From Bulleidia extructa W1219 (GTDB lineage: Bacteria > Bacillota_I > Bacilli_A > Erysipelotrichales > Erysipelotrichaceae), in NCBI RefSeq assembly GCF_000177375.1, contig NZ_ADFR01000009.1, forward strand, positions 1 through 64,000: a stretch of 64,000 nucleotides of DNA, given 5' to 3'. Made by a program: the position numbers and the translations under genes. The notes beneath the pieces are model-generated. The model was not told where the DNA came from. It worked only from the letters and a program-made list of their open reading frames with translations, and did not search any database. Position 1 is the stretch's first letter. Each line of letters opens with the position of its first letter. This document shows positions 47,634-58,751 of this stretch, in pieces.

Positions 47634-48251
47634 TTACTTTTTATAAGCAATCATAACGCCGATGGGTGCAAGCCCTCCATGTATCAAATTCATTTCAACT
47701 ACTGAAAATCCATGCTTCTCAATAAAATCTTTAAATTGTTTTTTATTCCATTCTTGATACATCTTAAATCCCGCAACGGACATTAGCCATTTCTTGAATT
47801 TACTTTGCTTTCCCTCTTTCCATAAAAAAGTAGGAGCAAACAAAATACCATTAGGTTTTAATACTCTGTATATTTCTATCATTGCCTTATCAGGATTTGG
47901 CATTATATGAAGTGCATTAGCAATGACCACACAATCAAATTCTCCATCTACAAAATTTAATGATGTTGCATCGGCTATTTCAAAGGCAAGATTTTCATAT
48001 TCTCCATGCTTTCTCGCTTCCAAAATCATTTGTTCAGAAAAATCTGTCCCAATCCAATTTTTTGTATATTTTGAAAGGCTCAAGGATAGTTGCCCCGAAC
48101 CACAAGCAAGTTCAAGTGCATTCATATCTTTATTCAAATAAGAGCAAATATATTCGCAAACTTTATCATAAACTCCTTTGTCTTTCCTCATAAAAGGAGC
48201 ATATAGCTTGGCAAATTTATCCCAAAATTCTTTATTGCTTTTATCATTCAT
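47634..48251 (-). CDS. UbiE-type class I SAM methyltransferase
   Basis: A 205-residue methyltransferase with motif I LELACGSGQLSLSLSKYTK, motif II LAFEIADATSLNFVDGEFDC and VVIANALHIMPNPDKAM, typical of UbiE/Methyltransf_11 enzymes. These add methyl groups to small molecules. A ribosome binding site AGGGGATG precedes the ATG. It is placed between two alpha/beta hydrolase genes. With the other methyltransferase and hydrolases it might tailor or degrade one cargo molecule. The substrate is unknown. Confidence 0.82.
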   Translation of the reverse strand: MNDKSNKEFWDKFAKLYAPFMRKDKGVYDKVCEYICSYLNKDMNALELACGSGQLSLSLSKYTKNWIGTDFSEQMILEARKHGEYENLAFEIADATSLNFVDGEFDCVVIANALHIMPNPDKAMIEIYRVLKPNGILFAPTFLWKEGKQSKFKKWLMSVAGFKMYQEWNKKQFKDFIEKHGFSVVEMNLIHGGLAPIGVMIAYKK

Positions 48252-48278
48252 TCATAACATCCCCTTAAGTAAGATATT

Positions 48279-49025
48279 TTAACCAATCTCAGTTTTTATC
48301 GTTTTGCAATACTCTTCTATATTCGTTGTTATCTTTGTACAATGGTTTTGCCCATCCCATATTTTTAATGTTGCATATGGATATTCGTTAAAAATAACTT
48401 TCTTCGCATATTTTAAGTTAATTTCCTTAGAGCCATAACAGAATATGCACCTCTTTTGTTCTACTTCTGATAATTTGGGAAGATCTACAAATGCACAATC
48501 ATGGCAGATGTTTTTAATGCTTTGTTTATCTATTCTGATTAAAGTTTCAGCCATCATTCGTCCCATTTTTTCTCCGTATATGCTTATAATTTTTCTATTA
48601 GCTGAGTCATTATTTTTAATCGCTTTTTTCCGTTCATATAGAAAAATATTTCTTATAATAAACTCTAAAATACTCGCATTTTGACATAAACTACATCCCT
48701 CAAATAAAGCTTTAGCTATTTTTATATCCTTGTATTTTAATAATTCTAGTAACACTACACCACCTATTGATGCTCCAAAGGCTAAAGAAATATCTCTAAT
48801 ATCATTTTCTTTAAGATAATTATGCAAATTTTCGCTTTCTTGTCTTACTGATAGATACTTTTTATCAATCAATCTACCATGAGCAGACAAATCCGGAATA
48901 ATATATCTATACTCATTTCCAATATTATCGGCAATTAACTTTTTCATTCCCTCAGCAGAAGAAAGCATTGGATGTATGAGTAAAACTATTTTTTCCTTGT
49001 CTTTATTTATGTCAATATATTCCAT
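48279..49025 (-). CDS. Alpha/beta hydrolase
   Basis: A 248-residue protein with the alpha/beta-hydrolase pattern: KIVLLIHPMLSSAEGMKKLI, YIIPDLSAHGR, then the elbow LAFGASIGGVVLLELL (GxSxG) and a C-terminal DGQNHCTKI in which the His could be catalytic. It has CFCYGSKEINLKYAK-like (RCIFCYGSKEI) and FEGCSLCQNASIL segments with several cysteines. The ATG at 49025 follows GAGGTG by 6 bases. It is the first cargo hydrolase after the sigma-like gene's terminator. Its substrate is unknown. Confidence 0.75.
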   Translation of the reverse strand: MEYIDINKDKEKIVLLIHPMLSSAEGMKKLIADNIGNEYRYIIPDLSAHGRLIDKKYLSVRQESENLHNYLKENDIRDISLAFGASIGGVVLLELLKYKDIKIAKALFEGCSLCQNASILEFIIRNIFLYERKKAIKNNDSANRKIISIYGEKMGRMMAETLIRIDKQSIKNICHDCAFVDLPKLSEVEQKRCIFCYGSKEINLKYAKKVIFNEYPYATLKIWDGQNHCTKITTNIEEYCKTIKTEIG

Positions 49026-49067
49026 TTTGAACACCTCACAAACGGAAGTTAGTCTACATTAACTAAT

Positions 49068-49115
49068 AACATTTTATCATTTTTAAGCCATTTTTCTATA
49101 TCAGCTTTTCGTGTT
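49068..49115 (-). pseudogene. Scar of a serine recombinase 3' end within element A
   Basis: The minus strand AAAGCTGATATAGAAAAATGG and following bases match, with few differences, the end of the element B recombinase gene (63132-63170) including its stop and beyond. Only the last few dozen bases are left. It suggests an element of this family once ended here, or a fusion of two elements. Confidence 0.5.
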
Positions 49116-49136
49116 ACATAACGGTATTTTACAAAG

Positions 49137-49170
49137 AAAGGTTAAGCACCTTTTTTGATACTTAACCTTT
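49137..49170 (-). terminator. Terminator after the sigma-like gene
   Basis: AAAGGTTAAG and CTTAACCTTT form a perfect 10-bp stem with a 14-base loop, directly after the sigma-like stop codon. The T run is weak on the minus strand. Confidence 0.65.
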
Positions 49171-49178
49171 CCAAGTTT

Positions 49179-49592
49179 TTAGATTTTATCTTCTAAAATC
49201 TTTCTCAGTTTTTCTAAAATCTTATCCCTCCTTTTTCCGATTGTTTGATAGCTTACTTTTTCTTTTTTACCGATTGACCTTAGACTTTCCTCTCTGTAGA
49301 AGATGGCTTCCATTAACTCTCGTTCTTCTTTTGTCAGTGTAGCTAATGCCTTGTTTAATTCTTCAATTTGCATTTTTACTTCTACAATTTTTTCTAAGTC
49401 TATTTTTTCATCTATGATGTTATCTACAAAGTGTCCGTCATGATCCAGTGCTGAAAATGATATAACATTATGCTTCCAATCTTTTCTTTGGAGATACTTT
49501 TCATGCTCTGTTATCTTCCAGTAGGCTTTGTAAACTTCTTCACTTACAGGTACAGCTTTTCCTTTTACATAAAGGTAATATTCTTTAGCCAT
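49179..49592 (-). CDS. Sigma-70-like ICE regulator (region 4)
   Basis: A 137-residue protein. The N-terminal half carries a short beta segment YYLYVKGKAVPVSEEVYKAY. The C-terminal half is a sigma-70 region 4-like helix-turn-helix: LTKEERELMEAIFYREESLR and SIGKKEKVSYQTIGKRRDKI. Such small sigma-like proteins are common in Tn916- and Tn1549-type elements and are thought to drive transcription of element genes. It is a single gene between two terminators, downstream of the ABC genes. A direct role in switching the element is inferred. Confidence 0.8.
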   Translation of the reverse strand: MAKEYYLYVKGKAVPVSEEVYKAYWKITEHEKYLQRKDWKHNVISFSALDHDGHFVDNIIDEKIDLEKIVEVKMQIEELNKALATLTKEERELMEAIFYREESLRSIGKKEKVSYQTIGKRRDKILEKLRKILEDKI

Positions 49593-49635
49593 AGTGTTAT
49601 CCTCCTTTTCCTGTTCTCTGTTTTGCTTTTTGAGA

Positions 49636-49680
49636 ATAAAAAAGGAGGACTTCTACACTTTGGCGTAAAAAGTCCTCCAA
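49636..49680 (-). terminator. Terminator between the ABC operon and the sigma-like gene
   Basis: GGAGGACTT and AAGTCCTCC form a perfect 9-bp stem with inner TTTACGC/GTGTA pairing, followed by six T on the minus strand. The near copy at 9836-9877 suggests both came from the same mobile family. The stretch 49681-49846 holds no gene I can recognise. Confidence 0.75.
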
Positions 49681-49846
49681 AAAGAAATGAATCTATCTTT
49701 TCTTCAGATATATTTAGTTGCTTGAGATAATAAGAAACTATAAAGCAAGAAGAATTTTTTGTTATTTCTTTTTTCTATATGAAAAAGATTTTTCATCTTA
49801 CTCACCCATTTCTTACATCTAACTAATATTCATATATCAAACCTTT

Positions 49847-51589
49847 CTAAACTACCCATTCTTCAGATTTTCTTCTATTTGCAATAAAATCTCTATATAT
49901 ACCTTCTTTTGATTTCAGTTCAGTATGTGTTCCTATTTGTTCAATAACCCCATTTTTCAAAACAATTATTTTATCTGCATTTCTTACAGTAGATAGCTTA
50001 TGTGCAATAACTATTGTAGTTTTGCCCTTTAATAGATTTTTTAATGCAATCAATAATTGCTTTTCATTTTCAGGATCTACGCTTGATGTTACTTCATCAA
50101 GAATTACAAATTTACTTTGTTTCAACATTGCTCTTGCTATAGATATTCTTTGCCTTTCTCCACCTGATAAATTAGAGCCTCCTTCTTGTAAAATAGTATT
50201 GTATCCATCAGGAAGTTTCATAATAAAATCATGGCATTGAGCTTTTTTTGCAATATCAATCACTTCTTCGTCAGTAGCATTTGGATTACCAAATTTAATA
50301 TTGTTTTTTACTGTATCATCAAATAAATATACATCTTGAAATACAAAGCTAAAATTAGATAGAAGTTGGTCATAATTATATTCTTTGACATTGCTGCTAC
50401 CAATTTTCACTTCACCTGATTGCACATCCCAAAATCTTGCCATAAGATTGCATAAAGTTGTTTTTCCACTACCAGAGAACCCGACAAGAGCTGTTGTTTT
50501 CCCTTCAGGAATTTTCAAACTTAGATTTTTAAAAAGTTCACTATCATCATAAGAAAAAGAAACATTTTTCATTTCAATTTCTACTGTGTCAACTTTCGTT
50601 TTATTGCCCTCTTTAATCACTGGTAGACTTCTTAAATTTATCACGCTATTTAAATTTTGAACTGCAACCCCTTTAATACTCTGCATACTACCTGCTAATT
50701 CAAACCCGGAAAAAACTATAAAACTCATAACAATCAACATAATAGATTTAGTCGCATCGATACTTCCTGAAAAATATCTCATTAAAGAACTAAATATAAT
50801 TACACATATACCTATTTTAAATACCAACAGAAATAGAAATTGTGTAGGTACTAAAATTTTTTCTACTGCAAAAAAACCTTTACGACTCTCTACGATACTA
50901 TCATTCAATTCTTTAACTGTATTTTCATCTTTTCCAAACGCTTTTATTATTCCAATTCCTTTTACATACTCTATTATTTTCGAACTTAAATCCAACTTAA
51001 GTCCCAGTAATTTTCCAGTTAAAATATCTGTCTTTTTTTGTGTTGACATATTAACTAAGACTCCAACAATCAAAGTTAAAAGGATAATTATGGCTGTTAT
51101 TAAATCATACGGAAGAACAAATAATACCATTATCATTGTCTGTATTGTTCCAACGAGCATTTGCTCAATGATCAAAACTGCCACTGTTTCAAGTTCGCCT
51201 ATAACAGTTGACAATCCGCCTGATACATTTCCCAAAGAATTTGTGGTGAAATATCCCATATTTACATTCTTAAGGCGATCACCTATATACAGTCTGTTTT
51301 CAGCACCTAAGCTATAAGAAGCAATGTATTTATTCCTATCTGCCAAATAACCAAATAAAATTTTTCCAACTACGCTCATTGTTGCAATTGCAAAAACAGT
51401 ATAAATATCCTTAATTACAATGCTTTGACCCTTAAAAATACTTTCACAAATTTTCATTAAGCAAAATAGAATAGCACCTAAAGAAACCCCTTCAAATATC
51501 CCTTTTATTACATCAAAGATAAGCATTTTGGTTATTCTTTTAGAATATGAACCAGAAACCTCGTATAAAGTTTTTAATAATTCTCTCAC
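49847..51589 (-). CDS. ABC half transporter (YbtP/YbtQ- or IrtA/B-like), second subunit
   Basis: A 580-residue half transporter with six N-terminal membrane helices (about 15-310) and a nucleotide-binding domain. Walker A is GFSGSGKTTL, the signature NLSGGERQR and Walker B FVILDEVTSS. It is exporter-type in fold, as are the YbtP/YbtQ and IrtAB proteins that import metallophores. It is encoded two bases after the other half-transporter gene, so the two probably form a heterodimer. Both lie downstream of the ECF genes, all under the TetR promoter. A role in metallophore or small-molecule uptake is more likely than drug efflux in this setting, but the direction cannot be read from the sequence. 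Confidence 0.85.
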   Translation of the reverse strand: MRELLKTLYEVSGSYSKRITKMLIFDVIKGIFEGVSLGAILFCLMKICESIFKGQSIVIKDIYTVFAIATMSVVGKILFGYLADRNKYIASYSLGAENRLYIGDRLKNVNMGYFTTNSLGNVSGGLSTVIGELETVAVLIIEQMLVGTIQTMIMVLFVLPYDLITAIIILLTLIVGVLVNMSTQKKTDILTGKLLGLKLDLSSKIIEYVKGIGIIKAFGKDENTVKELNDSIVESRKGFFAVEKILVPTQFLFLLVFKIGICVIIFSSLMRYFSGSIDATKSIMLIVMSFIVFSGFELAGSMQSIKGVAVQNLNSVINLRSLPVIKEGNKTKVDTVEIEMKNVSFSYDDSELFKNLSLKIPEGKTTALVGFSGSGKTTLCNLMARFWDVQSGEVKIGSSNVKEYNYDQLLSNFSFVFQDVYLFDDTVKNNIKFGNPNATDEEVIDIAKKAQCHDFIMKLPDGYNTILQEGGSNLSGGERQRISIARAMLKQSKFVILDEVTSSVDPENEKQLLIALKNLLKGKTTIVIAHKLSTVRNADKIIVLKNGVIEQIGTHTELKSKEGIYRDFIANRRKSEEWVV

Positions 51590-51590
51590 T

Positions 51591-53303
51591 TTAAATCACC
51601 TCAATTTCCTTAGCTTCTGTATATACATCCCACATTTCTCTATACCTACCATTTAATTCGAGTAATTTTTCATGAGAACCTTCCTCAACAATATTTCCGT
51701 TATCTACTACTATAATTTTATTAGCATTTACAATAGTTGAGAGCCTGTGAGCAATCATAATAACTGTCTTATCTTTAATCAGTGCATCAATTGATTCTTG
51801 AATAATAGCTTCATTATCTGGATCTGAATATGCAGTTGCTTCATCAAGCAATACAATCGGACTATTTTTAAGAAAACTTCTCGCAATTACAATTCTTTGT
51901 CTTTCTCCGCCTGAAAGACTTGAACCTCCCTCCCCTACAACCGTTTCATATCCATTAGGGAGATTCGTAATAAAATCATGACAACTTGCTTTCACACAAG
52001 CTTCTTTGATTTCATCCATGTTTGCATCTTCTTTTGCTACTCTTAAATTCTCTAAAATAGTTTTATTAAAAAGAAAATTTTCTTGAGATACATAGGTGAT
52101 AAGTTCCATATTTTGTTTCAATGGCATGTCGTTAAGGTCAACATCTCCTATAAAAATTTTGCCTTTGTCAATGTTCCAAAAACCAGCTATTAACTTTGCA
52201 ATTGTTGACTTTCCTCCACCGGAGTTCCCAACTATTGCGGTAAGCTCCTTTTCATTTGCTTTAAATGAAATATTATTTAATACATTTTTAGAGTCATCAT
52301 ATGCAAATGATACATTTTGAAACTCTACATCATATGATTTTATATGTTTTAGTTGTTTTCCTCGCTCAAGATCAGGAATTTCCATAACTTTATTTATTTC
52401 TTTCATAACCATTTTCACATTTGCCATAGTTTCCAAATGGCTCATTGCTTTTATAAGAGGTTTATATGAAGCATAAGACAATAAAATACACATAATTAGT
52501 GAACTCATTTCTACGCTTCCTTGCATAAATAAATATAATGATGTTGGTAAAACAAAAATCATCGTTGCAGGTATAGTTTCCATTGCCCCAGTCATCGAAA
52601 AGCAAACACTTAAATACCAATCAAGCATTGACTTTTTATTTTCATTAACCGTCTCTTTAAATTTTCCAAATGACGATGCTGACTTATTAAATGCTTTAAT
52701 GACCTTAATACCATTAACATATTCCACCATTATAGTATTCATAGCCTTAGATGCTTCTTGGTACCTTTTTGATTTTTCTTCATATCCCCTCATCATCATC
52801 ATAAAAAATAGCAAACCAAGTGGAATCGTAAGTAAATTAGCTACCCCTATCCTCCAATCCATAATAAAAATTATTACTACTAATACAATTGGTATAAGTA
52901 AATTTGCAATTACCTCTGGGATTACATGAGCAATAGGCTGTTCCATCTTATCAAGCGTTTCTACCATAAATTGTGACCATTGACCGCTACTTCTTTTTTC
53001 AATCTCTCCCATGGAAATTTTACTTAGCTTATCAACTAATTTTTTCCTTTTTCCCTCAATTACCCTATATGCTAAATTGTGAGAAATAATGGTTGAAAAT
53101 TCATGAAATAATATACTGCCTAAAAGCCCAACCAACACTGCTAATATATATGGAATATAAGCACCTATTTCTACTTTTCCTTCAACAATATTGTTAATAA
53201 TATTTGCAACTGAAAAGTAAGGAATGACACCTAACCCAACTCCTATTATTGCAATTAAAGCAGATGCAAATACTTTTCCCTTATGCTCTTTTAATACTTC
53301 CAT
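51591..53303 (-). CDS. ABC half transporter (YbtP/YbtQ- or IrtA/B-like), first subunit
   Basis: A 570-residue half transporter with membrane helices from the N-terminus (ALIAIIGVGLGVIPYFSVAN) to about 300, then an ATPase domain with Walker A GNSGGGKSTIAKLIAG, signature SLSGGERQRIVIARSF and Walker B VLLDEATAYSDPD. The partner is the protein encoded just downstream. The heterodimeric ABC arrangement after an ECF module matches, as I recall, the transporter end of the equibactin locus of Streptococcus equi ICESe2. The gene is spaced three bases from the ECF ATPase gene, so all are in one operon. Substrate direction is unknown. Confidence 0.85.
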   Translation of the reverse strand: MEVLKEHKGKVFASALIAIIGVGLGVIPYFSVANIINNIVEGKVEIGAYIPYILAVLVGLLGSILFHEFSTIISHNLAYRVIEGKRKKLVDKLSKISMGEIEKRSSGQWSQFMVETLDKMEQPIAHVIPEVIANLLIPIVLVVIIFIMDWRIGVANLLTIPLGLLFFMMMMRGYEEKSKRYQEASKAMNTIMVEYVNGIKVIKAFNKSASSFGKFKETVNENKKSMLDWYLSVCFSMTGAMETIPATMIFVLPTSLYLFMQGSVEMSSLIMCILLSYASYKPLIKAMSHLETMANVKMVMKEINKVMEIPDLERGKQLKHIKSYDVEFQNVSFAYDDSKNVLNNISFKANEKELTAIVGNSGGGKSTIAKLIAGFWNIDKGKIFIGDVDLNDMPLKQNMELITYVSQENFLFNKTILENLRVAKEDANMDEIKEACVKASCHDFITNLPNGYETVVGEGGSSLSGGERQRIVIARSFLKNSPIVLLDEATAYSDPDNEAIIQESIDALIKDKTVIMIAHRLSTIVNANKIIVVDNGNIVEEGSHEKLLELNGRYREMWDVYTEAKEIEVI

Positions 53304-53306
53304 CTT

Positions 53307-54723
53307 TTACCTTCTTTCACTAAATCCGTATATTTCTCCATCAGATATTTCAAATAATTTGTTACAAGCGTTATCAATTAGCTCTTTATCATGTGTTACA
53401 ATAAATACTATTTTATTTTTTGAGAACTCTTTAATAACTTCGCTTATTTGCATCATATTCAAATAATCTAAACCACTCGTCGGCTCATCTAAAATAATAA
53501 TTTCTCTATTCATTAACATACCAACTGCTACAGCCAGTCTTTGCATTTGTCCTCCTGACAAGCACATAGGATGTCTATTTTTCATTTTGATGAGTTCTAA
53601 TTTAGTTAAGATACTATCTATCTGTTCTTTATCAACGCTTGAATCAAACAAAGTGAATTCATCCATCAAACTCTCGGAAAACAATTGATGAATCACATCC
53701 TGCATCACCATATAGCAAAGCGTTCTTCTTTTTTTATATTTATAAAGACTACCGTTATAGCTTATAGTCCCAGCATTTTCTTTTAATAAACCACATATAA
53801 TTTTCATCAATGTAGTTTTTCCTTGCCCATTTTTACCGGTAATTGCTATAATATCTCCCTTGTTAGCAGAAATATTTATATTTTTCAAAACACATTTATG
53901 ATTATTCCTATAATTTAAATTTGATATTACAAACTCATCTGTTTTATGGAATTCAATTGGAATTACAAAATCATTATTATCTTTTTTTGTAAAGGCTCTC
54001 AGCCCCATTTCTTTTCTCATTTTATTATCGATCAGAGCAAATTCTGTATTTGAAAAAGTGTGTTTCACCTTTCCGTCTTCTAAATAAATTGCTTTATCAA
54101 TTAAATCAACAAGAAAATACAATCTATGTTCAGATATAATAATTGTCTTACCTTGTTCTTTAAGTTTAATAAGCATTTCTCTTATTTTATCAATGCCACA
54201 TTCATCAATATTTGCAGAAGGTTCATCAAACACATATATCTCCGGATTTGTAGCGTATACAGAAGCAACTGCAAGAATCTGCTTTTCTCCGCCTGACAAT
54301 TCAAATACATTCCTATTTTTTAAATTCTCTATATCTAATTCATTTATTGTGTTTTGAACTTTAGCCTTTATTAAACAAGGTTCTATCCCCATATTTTCTA
54401 ATCCAAATGACAATTCTCCATCAGAATCCAAATTAAAAAAATTGTGTTTTGGGATTTTGAAATATAGAACCAACTTTTTCAGCAATTTCAAATGTTTCCA
54501 TTTCTCTTACTGATTTATTGTAAATTGTAACCTTACCTTGATAATTGCCCTCAATAGCATGTGGAATTAAACCGTTTATCATTTTTAATATAGTAGTTTT
54601 TCCACATCCACTTTTTCCACACAATAAAACAAATTCACCTGCTTTGATTTCTATATTTAAATCACTAACTTGTATCTCATCTTCTGCTTTGTACGAGAAA
54701 AATACTTTTCTCATTTCAATCAT
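53307..54723 (-). pseudogene. Double-domain ECF ATPase (EcfA-like), frameshifted
   Basis: Two overlapping frames make one tandem ABC ATPase of about 470 residues. The first NBD has GKSGCGKTT and, in the second frame, ELSGGEKQILAV and VFDEPSANID. The second NBD has GKNGQGKTTL, LSGGQMQRLAVAVG and IILDEPTSGLD. The frames meet at QNPKTQFF, where a T7 run (54436-54442 region) has one extra T. Six T would give QNPKTQFFNLDSDGELSFG. This is probably a sequencing error, since the rest is intact. In ECF systems the two ATPases drive EcfT and the S protein. The ATG at 54723 has GAGAGGTG upstream. Confidence 0.82.
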
Positions 54724-54739
54724 TAAATTCACCTCTCTA

Positions 54740-55426
54740 CTACAAAACATTCCCGATTAACAAATATAAGACTGCTAAAAAACTTGCACCAATAACAAAA
54801 ACATCAATCACCTGAATTGACGATTGAATTTCATATGTTCTTTTAGCAGGGTTATCAATTCCACGAGCTATAATTGCTTGACTTAATTCTTCTGCCGTAT
54901 TCGATGCCGAAACCATTAAAGGCATTAAAGCAAACTTTATTTTTTTAATGCCCTTTATATTTCTCAACTTTAGTGCATTTGAAATATGGTGTAGCTCTTC
55001 TTTAAGTGCAGGGAAATACCTCATGCTAATTACCAGTGCAATAATAAGTGCTTTAGGAAACTTAATTTTTTCTAAGGCTTGCATCAACATTCGTATTGAT
55101 GTGGTTTGTATTAACATCTGAGCAGCCAAATAACAAGGAGTTAATTTAATAACAGTAACAATGAGAATGTTAAAATTAGCCACCAAAACTTCAGGCATTA
55201 TAGGGAAAAGTTTGTACTCAATTATGCTTACAAAAGCATAATTGAGTACTGCTGTAAATATTTTGTTACCAATCCCAAGTAAAAATGAAAGCAACATAAG
55301 TATGACAATAAAAGCAGTTACAACAATGTATTTCCCTGTAGAAAAAACACAAATACTTGTTGATAATAGTAAAATTATCTTAGTCCTATCGTCTAACTTA
55401 ATTACTCCATTTGGGATAACGCCCAT
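54740..55426 (-). CDS. ecfT: ECF transporter T protein (EcfT)
   Basis: A 228-residue membrane protein with about five helices and the two coupling-helix Arg motifs of EcfT: LKLRNIKG and AIIARGID. EcfT links the substrate-binding S component to the ATPases. It is encoded between the S component and the EcfA-like gene. Its start overlaps the stop codon of the S component by one base, so translation is coupled. The substrate depends on the S component. Confidence 0.88.
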   Translation of the reverse strand: MGVIPNGVIKLDDRTKIILLLSTSICVFSTGKYIVVTAFIVILMLLSFLLGIGNKIFTAVLNYAFVSIIEYKLFPIMPEVLVANFNILIVTVIKLTPCYLAAQMLIQTTSIRMLMQALEKIKFPKALIIALVISMRYFPALKEELHHISNALKLRNIKGIKKIKFALMPLMVSASNTAEELSQAIIARGIDNPAKRTYEIQSSIQVIDVFVIGASFLAVLYLLIGNVL

Positions 55427-56019
55427 TATATAAGCCCCGCCTTCTCAAAATGTTTTTTTAGTATAACCTTACCTATAAGTCCGCCTATCATTCCTACAAC
55501 AAAAGCTAAAGCCAAACAGCCTATCAAAGAACCAATAGAAATCATATTTTTTAACTGACTAACATATTTAGGATCCATCCCCATATCAATAATTGATTTC
55601 ATGTAGCTTTCTTGGAATAACCACATTGGAAGCGGAGAGCCTATAAACCCCATTGCTAAAATTCCTGATGATATTACCGCTCCTTTTACACTTTTATATC
55701 CTGTTATTGCTCTTGTAATTTCAGCTAATACTCCAACAATTGCAAAGCTCATCAACATTGTCCATGTGCATTCACCTGATATAAAATATATAAGTCCAGT
55801 TATCAAAGAAAGTAATAATGCTGTTCCTTTTTTAGGTACTTTTGTAACCAAAAACATATAAACAAAGCTGCACACAAGTCCTGCTATTGATGGCCATAGC
55901 AACCATATTATTGGAGAAAACATTGCTAAAATCATTGTTAACAATGAAACAACCATATATATAGTCGAAAAAATTCCTATATTGACTAAATCTTTTATTT
56001 TTAATTTGTTTTCATTCAT
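55426..56019 (-). CDS. ECF S component, MptD/Trep_Strep-type
   Basis: A 197-residue membrane protein with six helices: IGIFSTIYMVVSLLTMILAM, IIWLLWPSIAGLVCSFVYMF, and others. It ends with GGLIGKVILKKHFEKAGLI. The pattern is that of the MptD (Trep_Strep) group of ECF substrate-binding proteins, whose ligands are not well defined. It is the first transport gene after the TetR repressor. The leader of 120 bases upstream holds no other gene. The ATG has GGAGG upstream. Confidence 0.8.
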   Translation of the reverse strand: MNENKLKIKDLVNIGIFSTIYMVVSLLTMILAMFSPIIWLLWPSIAGLVCSFVYMFLVTKVPKKGTALLLSLITGLIYFISGECTWTMLMSFAIVGVLAEITRAITGYKSVKGAVISSGILAMGFIGSPLPMWLFQESYMKSIIDMGMDPKYVSQLKNMISIGSLIGCLALAFVVGMIGGLIGKVILKKHFEKAGLI

Positions 56020-56139
56020 TTTTAATACCTCCGTTATTTAGTAAATAATTTTTAATTCTGTTTACTTCCCCTAAAAATGCAGAAAATCGGGATTACCCCG
56101 ATTTCAATAGTCTCTTATATAGTTACCATGTTTAAGTTT

Positions 56140-56751
56140 TCATTTAATAATCCTCCCCCATCCAAAATTCATCGCAGCCTCCATCATGCTGATAAAGTTC
56201 AAGGCGTTTTTATAAGAATATTGATGTGTTATTATCTCAAATAAAGGAGTACAAGCCATCGTGTAAAGTATGTGAAGTTCATCATCATTTAAGTCATTCA
56301 CTTCAATCTCTTTTTCTTTTAAAACTTCAATTAGTTTCTTTGCTCCTTGAACTTCTAAATTTACCAAATCATTACGAATAAATTCATATTCAGTGCCTTG
56401 TGAACAATTAAAAAGCAAATTAAACACAGAAAAATTCTGATAAATAAACCTTAATAATTCTTCGTTGCTATTATCAGACTTTTTTTCAAAACACTCCAAT
56501 CCATTTAATTTAATTTCATTTATTGCCTGATTTGTAAGTTCTTTATTTCTTGTGTATAGATGGTTTAATATTGGACTCACAATAGCCTTAAAAATGTCTT
56601 CTTTAGACTTAAAGTGTTTATATATTGCACCCGGTGTAACTCCCGCATTTTTAGCAATTACACGCACAGATGCCTGTTCAAATCCATGCTCTGTAAACTC
56701 ATCATTTGCACTCTGTAAGATTTTTTTAATTGTAGCTTCTTTGTTCCTCAC
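56140..56751 (-). CDS. TetR-family repressor of the ECF/ABC operon
   Basis: A TetR-type regulator of about 203 residues. The helix-turn-helix is SVRVIAKNAGVTPGAIYKHF followed by KSKEDIFKAI. The C-terminal domain should bind the inducing ligand. I chose the GTG at 56751, with AGAGGTG eight bases upstream. An ATG at 56790 would place the start next to the -10 box. The promoter TTGACT-N17-TAACAT with the palindrome GTTAGCATAATCTAAC lies just upstream, so autoregulation of the whole operon is likely. It is the first gene of the TetR-S-T-A-ABC-ABC set. Confidence 0.85.
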   Translation of the reverse strand: MRNKEATIKKILQSANDEFTEHGFEQASVRVIAKNAGVTPGAIYKHFKSKEDIFKAIVSPILNHLYTRNKELTNQAINEIKLNGLECFEKKSDNSNEELLRFIYQNFSVFNLLFNCSQGTEYEFIRNDLVNLEVQGAKKLIEVLKEKEIEVNDLNDDELHILYTMACTPLFEIITHQYSYKNALNFISMMEAAMNFGWGRIIK

Positions 56752-56790
56752 TAATTTTTCACCTCTATCTAAGATAACACTGTTTACCAT

Positions 56791-56819
56791 ATGTTAGCAT
56801 AATCTAACCTCAAAGTCAA
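56791..56819 (-). promoter_or_regulatory. Promoter and palindromic operator of the TetR-ECF-ABC operon
   Basis: On the minus strand TTGACT (56819-56814) and TAACAT (56796-56791) are spaced by 17 bases. GTTAGATTATGCTAAC (56808-56793) is a palindrome covering the spacer and the -10 box. A repressor bound there would block RNA polymerase. Confidence 0.65.
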
Positions 56820-56830
56820 TCCACAATATT

Positions 56831-58680
<1,850 letters not shown>

Positions 58681-58751
58681 TCAATAAAAAAGAATTAAGA
58701 AGTACATATTTCACTAAAATAGTGATTAAGCGTTCTCCTTAATTCTATTAC

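Noticed and set aside
49847-53303. The two ABC half transporters as an antibiotic efflux pair
   Set aside because: They could be exporters by fold, but they are spaced tightly behind an ECF importer module, so uptake is at least as likely. I did not label them as resistance genes.
54430-54450. T7 run in the EcfA gene as a phase-variation switch
   Set aside because: A T7 tract is short for slipped-strand variation, and several other genes show one-base changes in similar runs, which suggests sequencing error.
58695-58751. The tail of the virD4 middle frame (VIELRRTLNHYFSEICTS) as part of VirD4
   Set aside because: It is encoded by element A sequence after the GGA core. The real continuation GKTAKSILIS lies at 39170.
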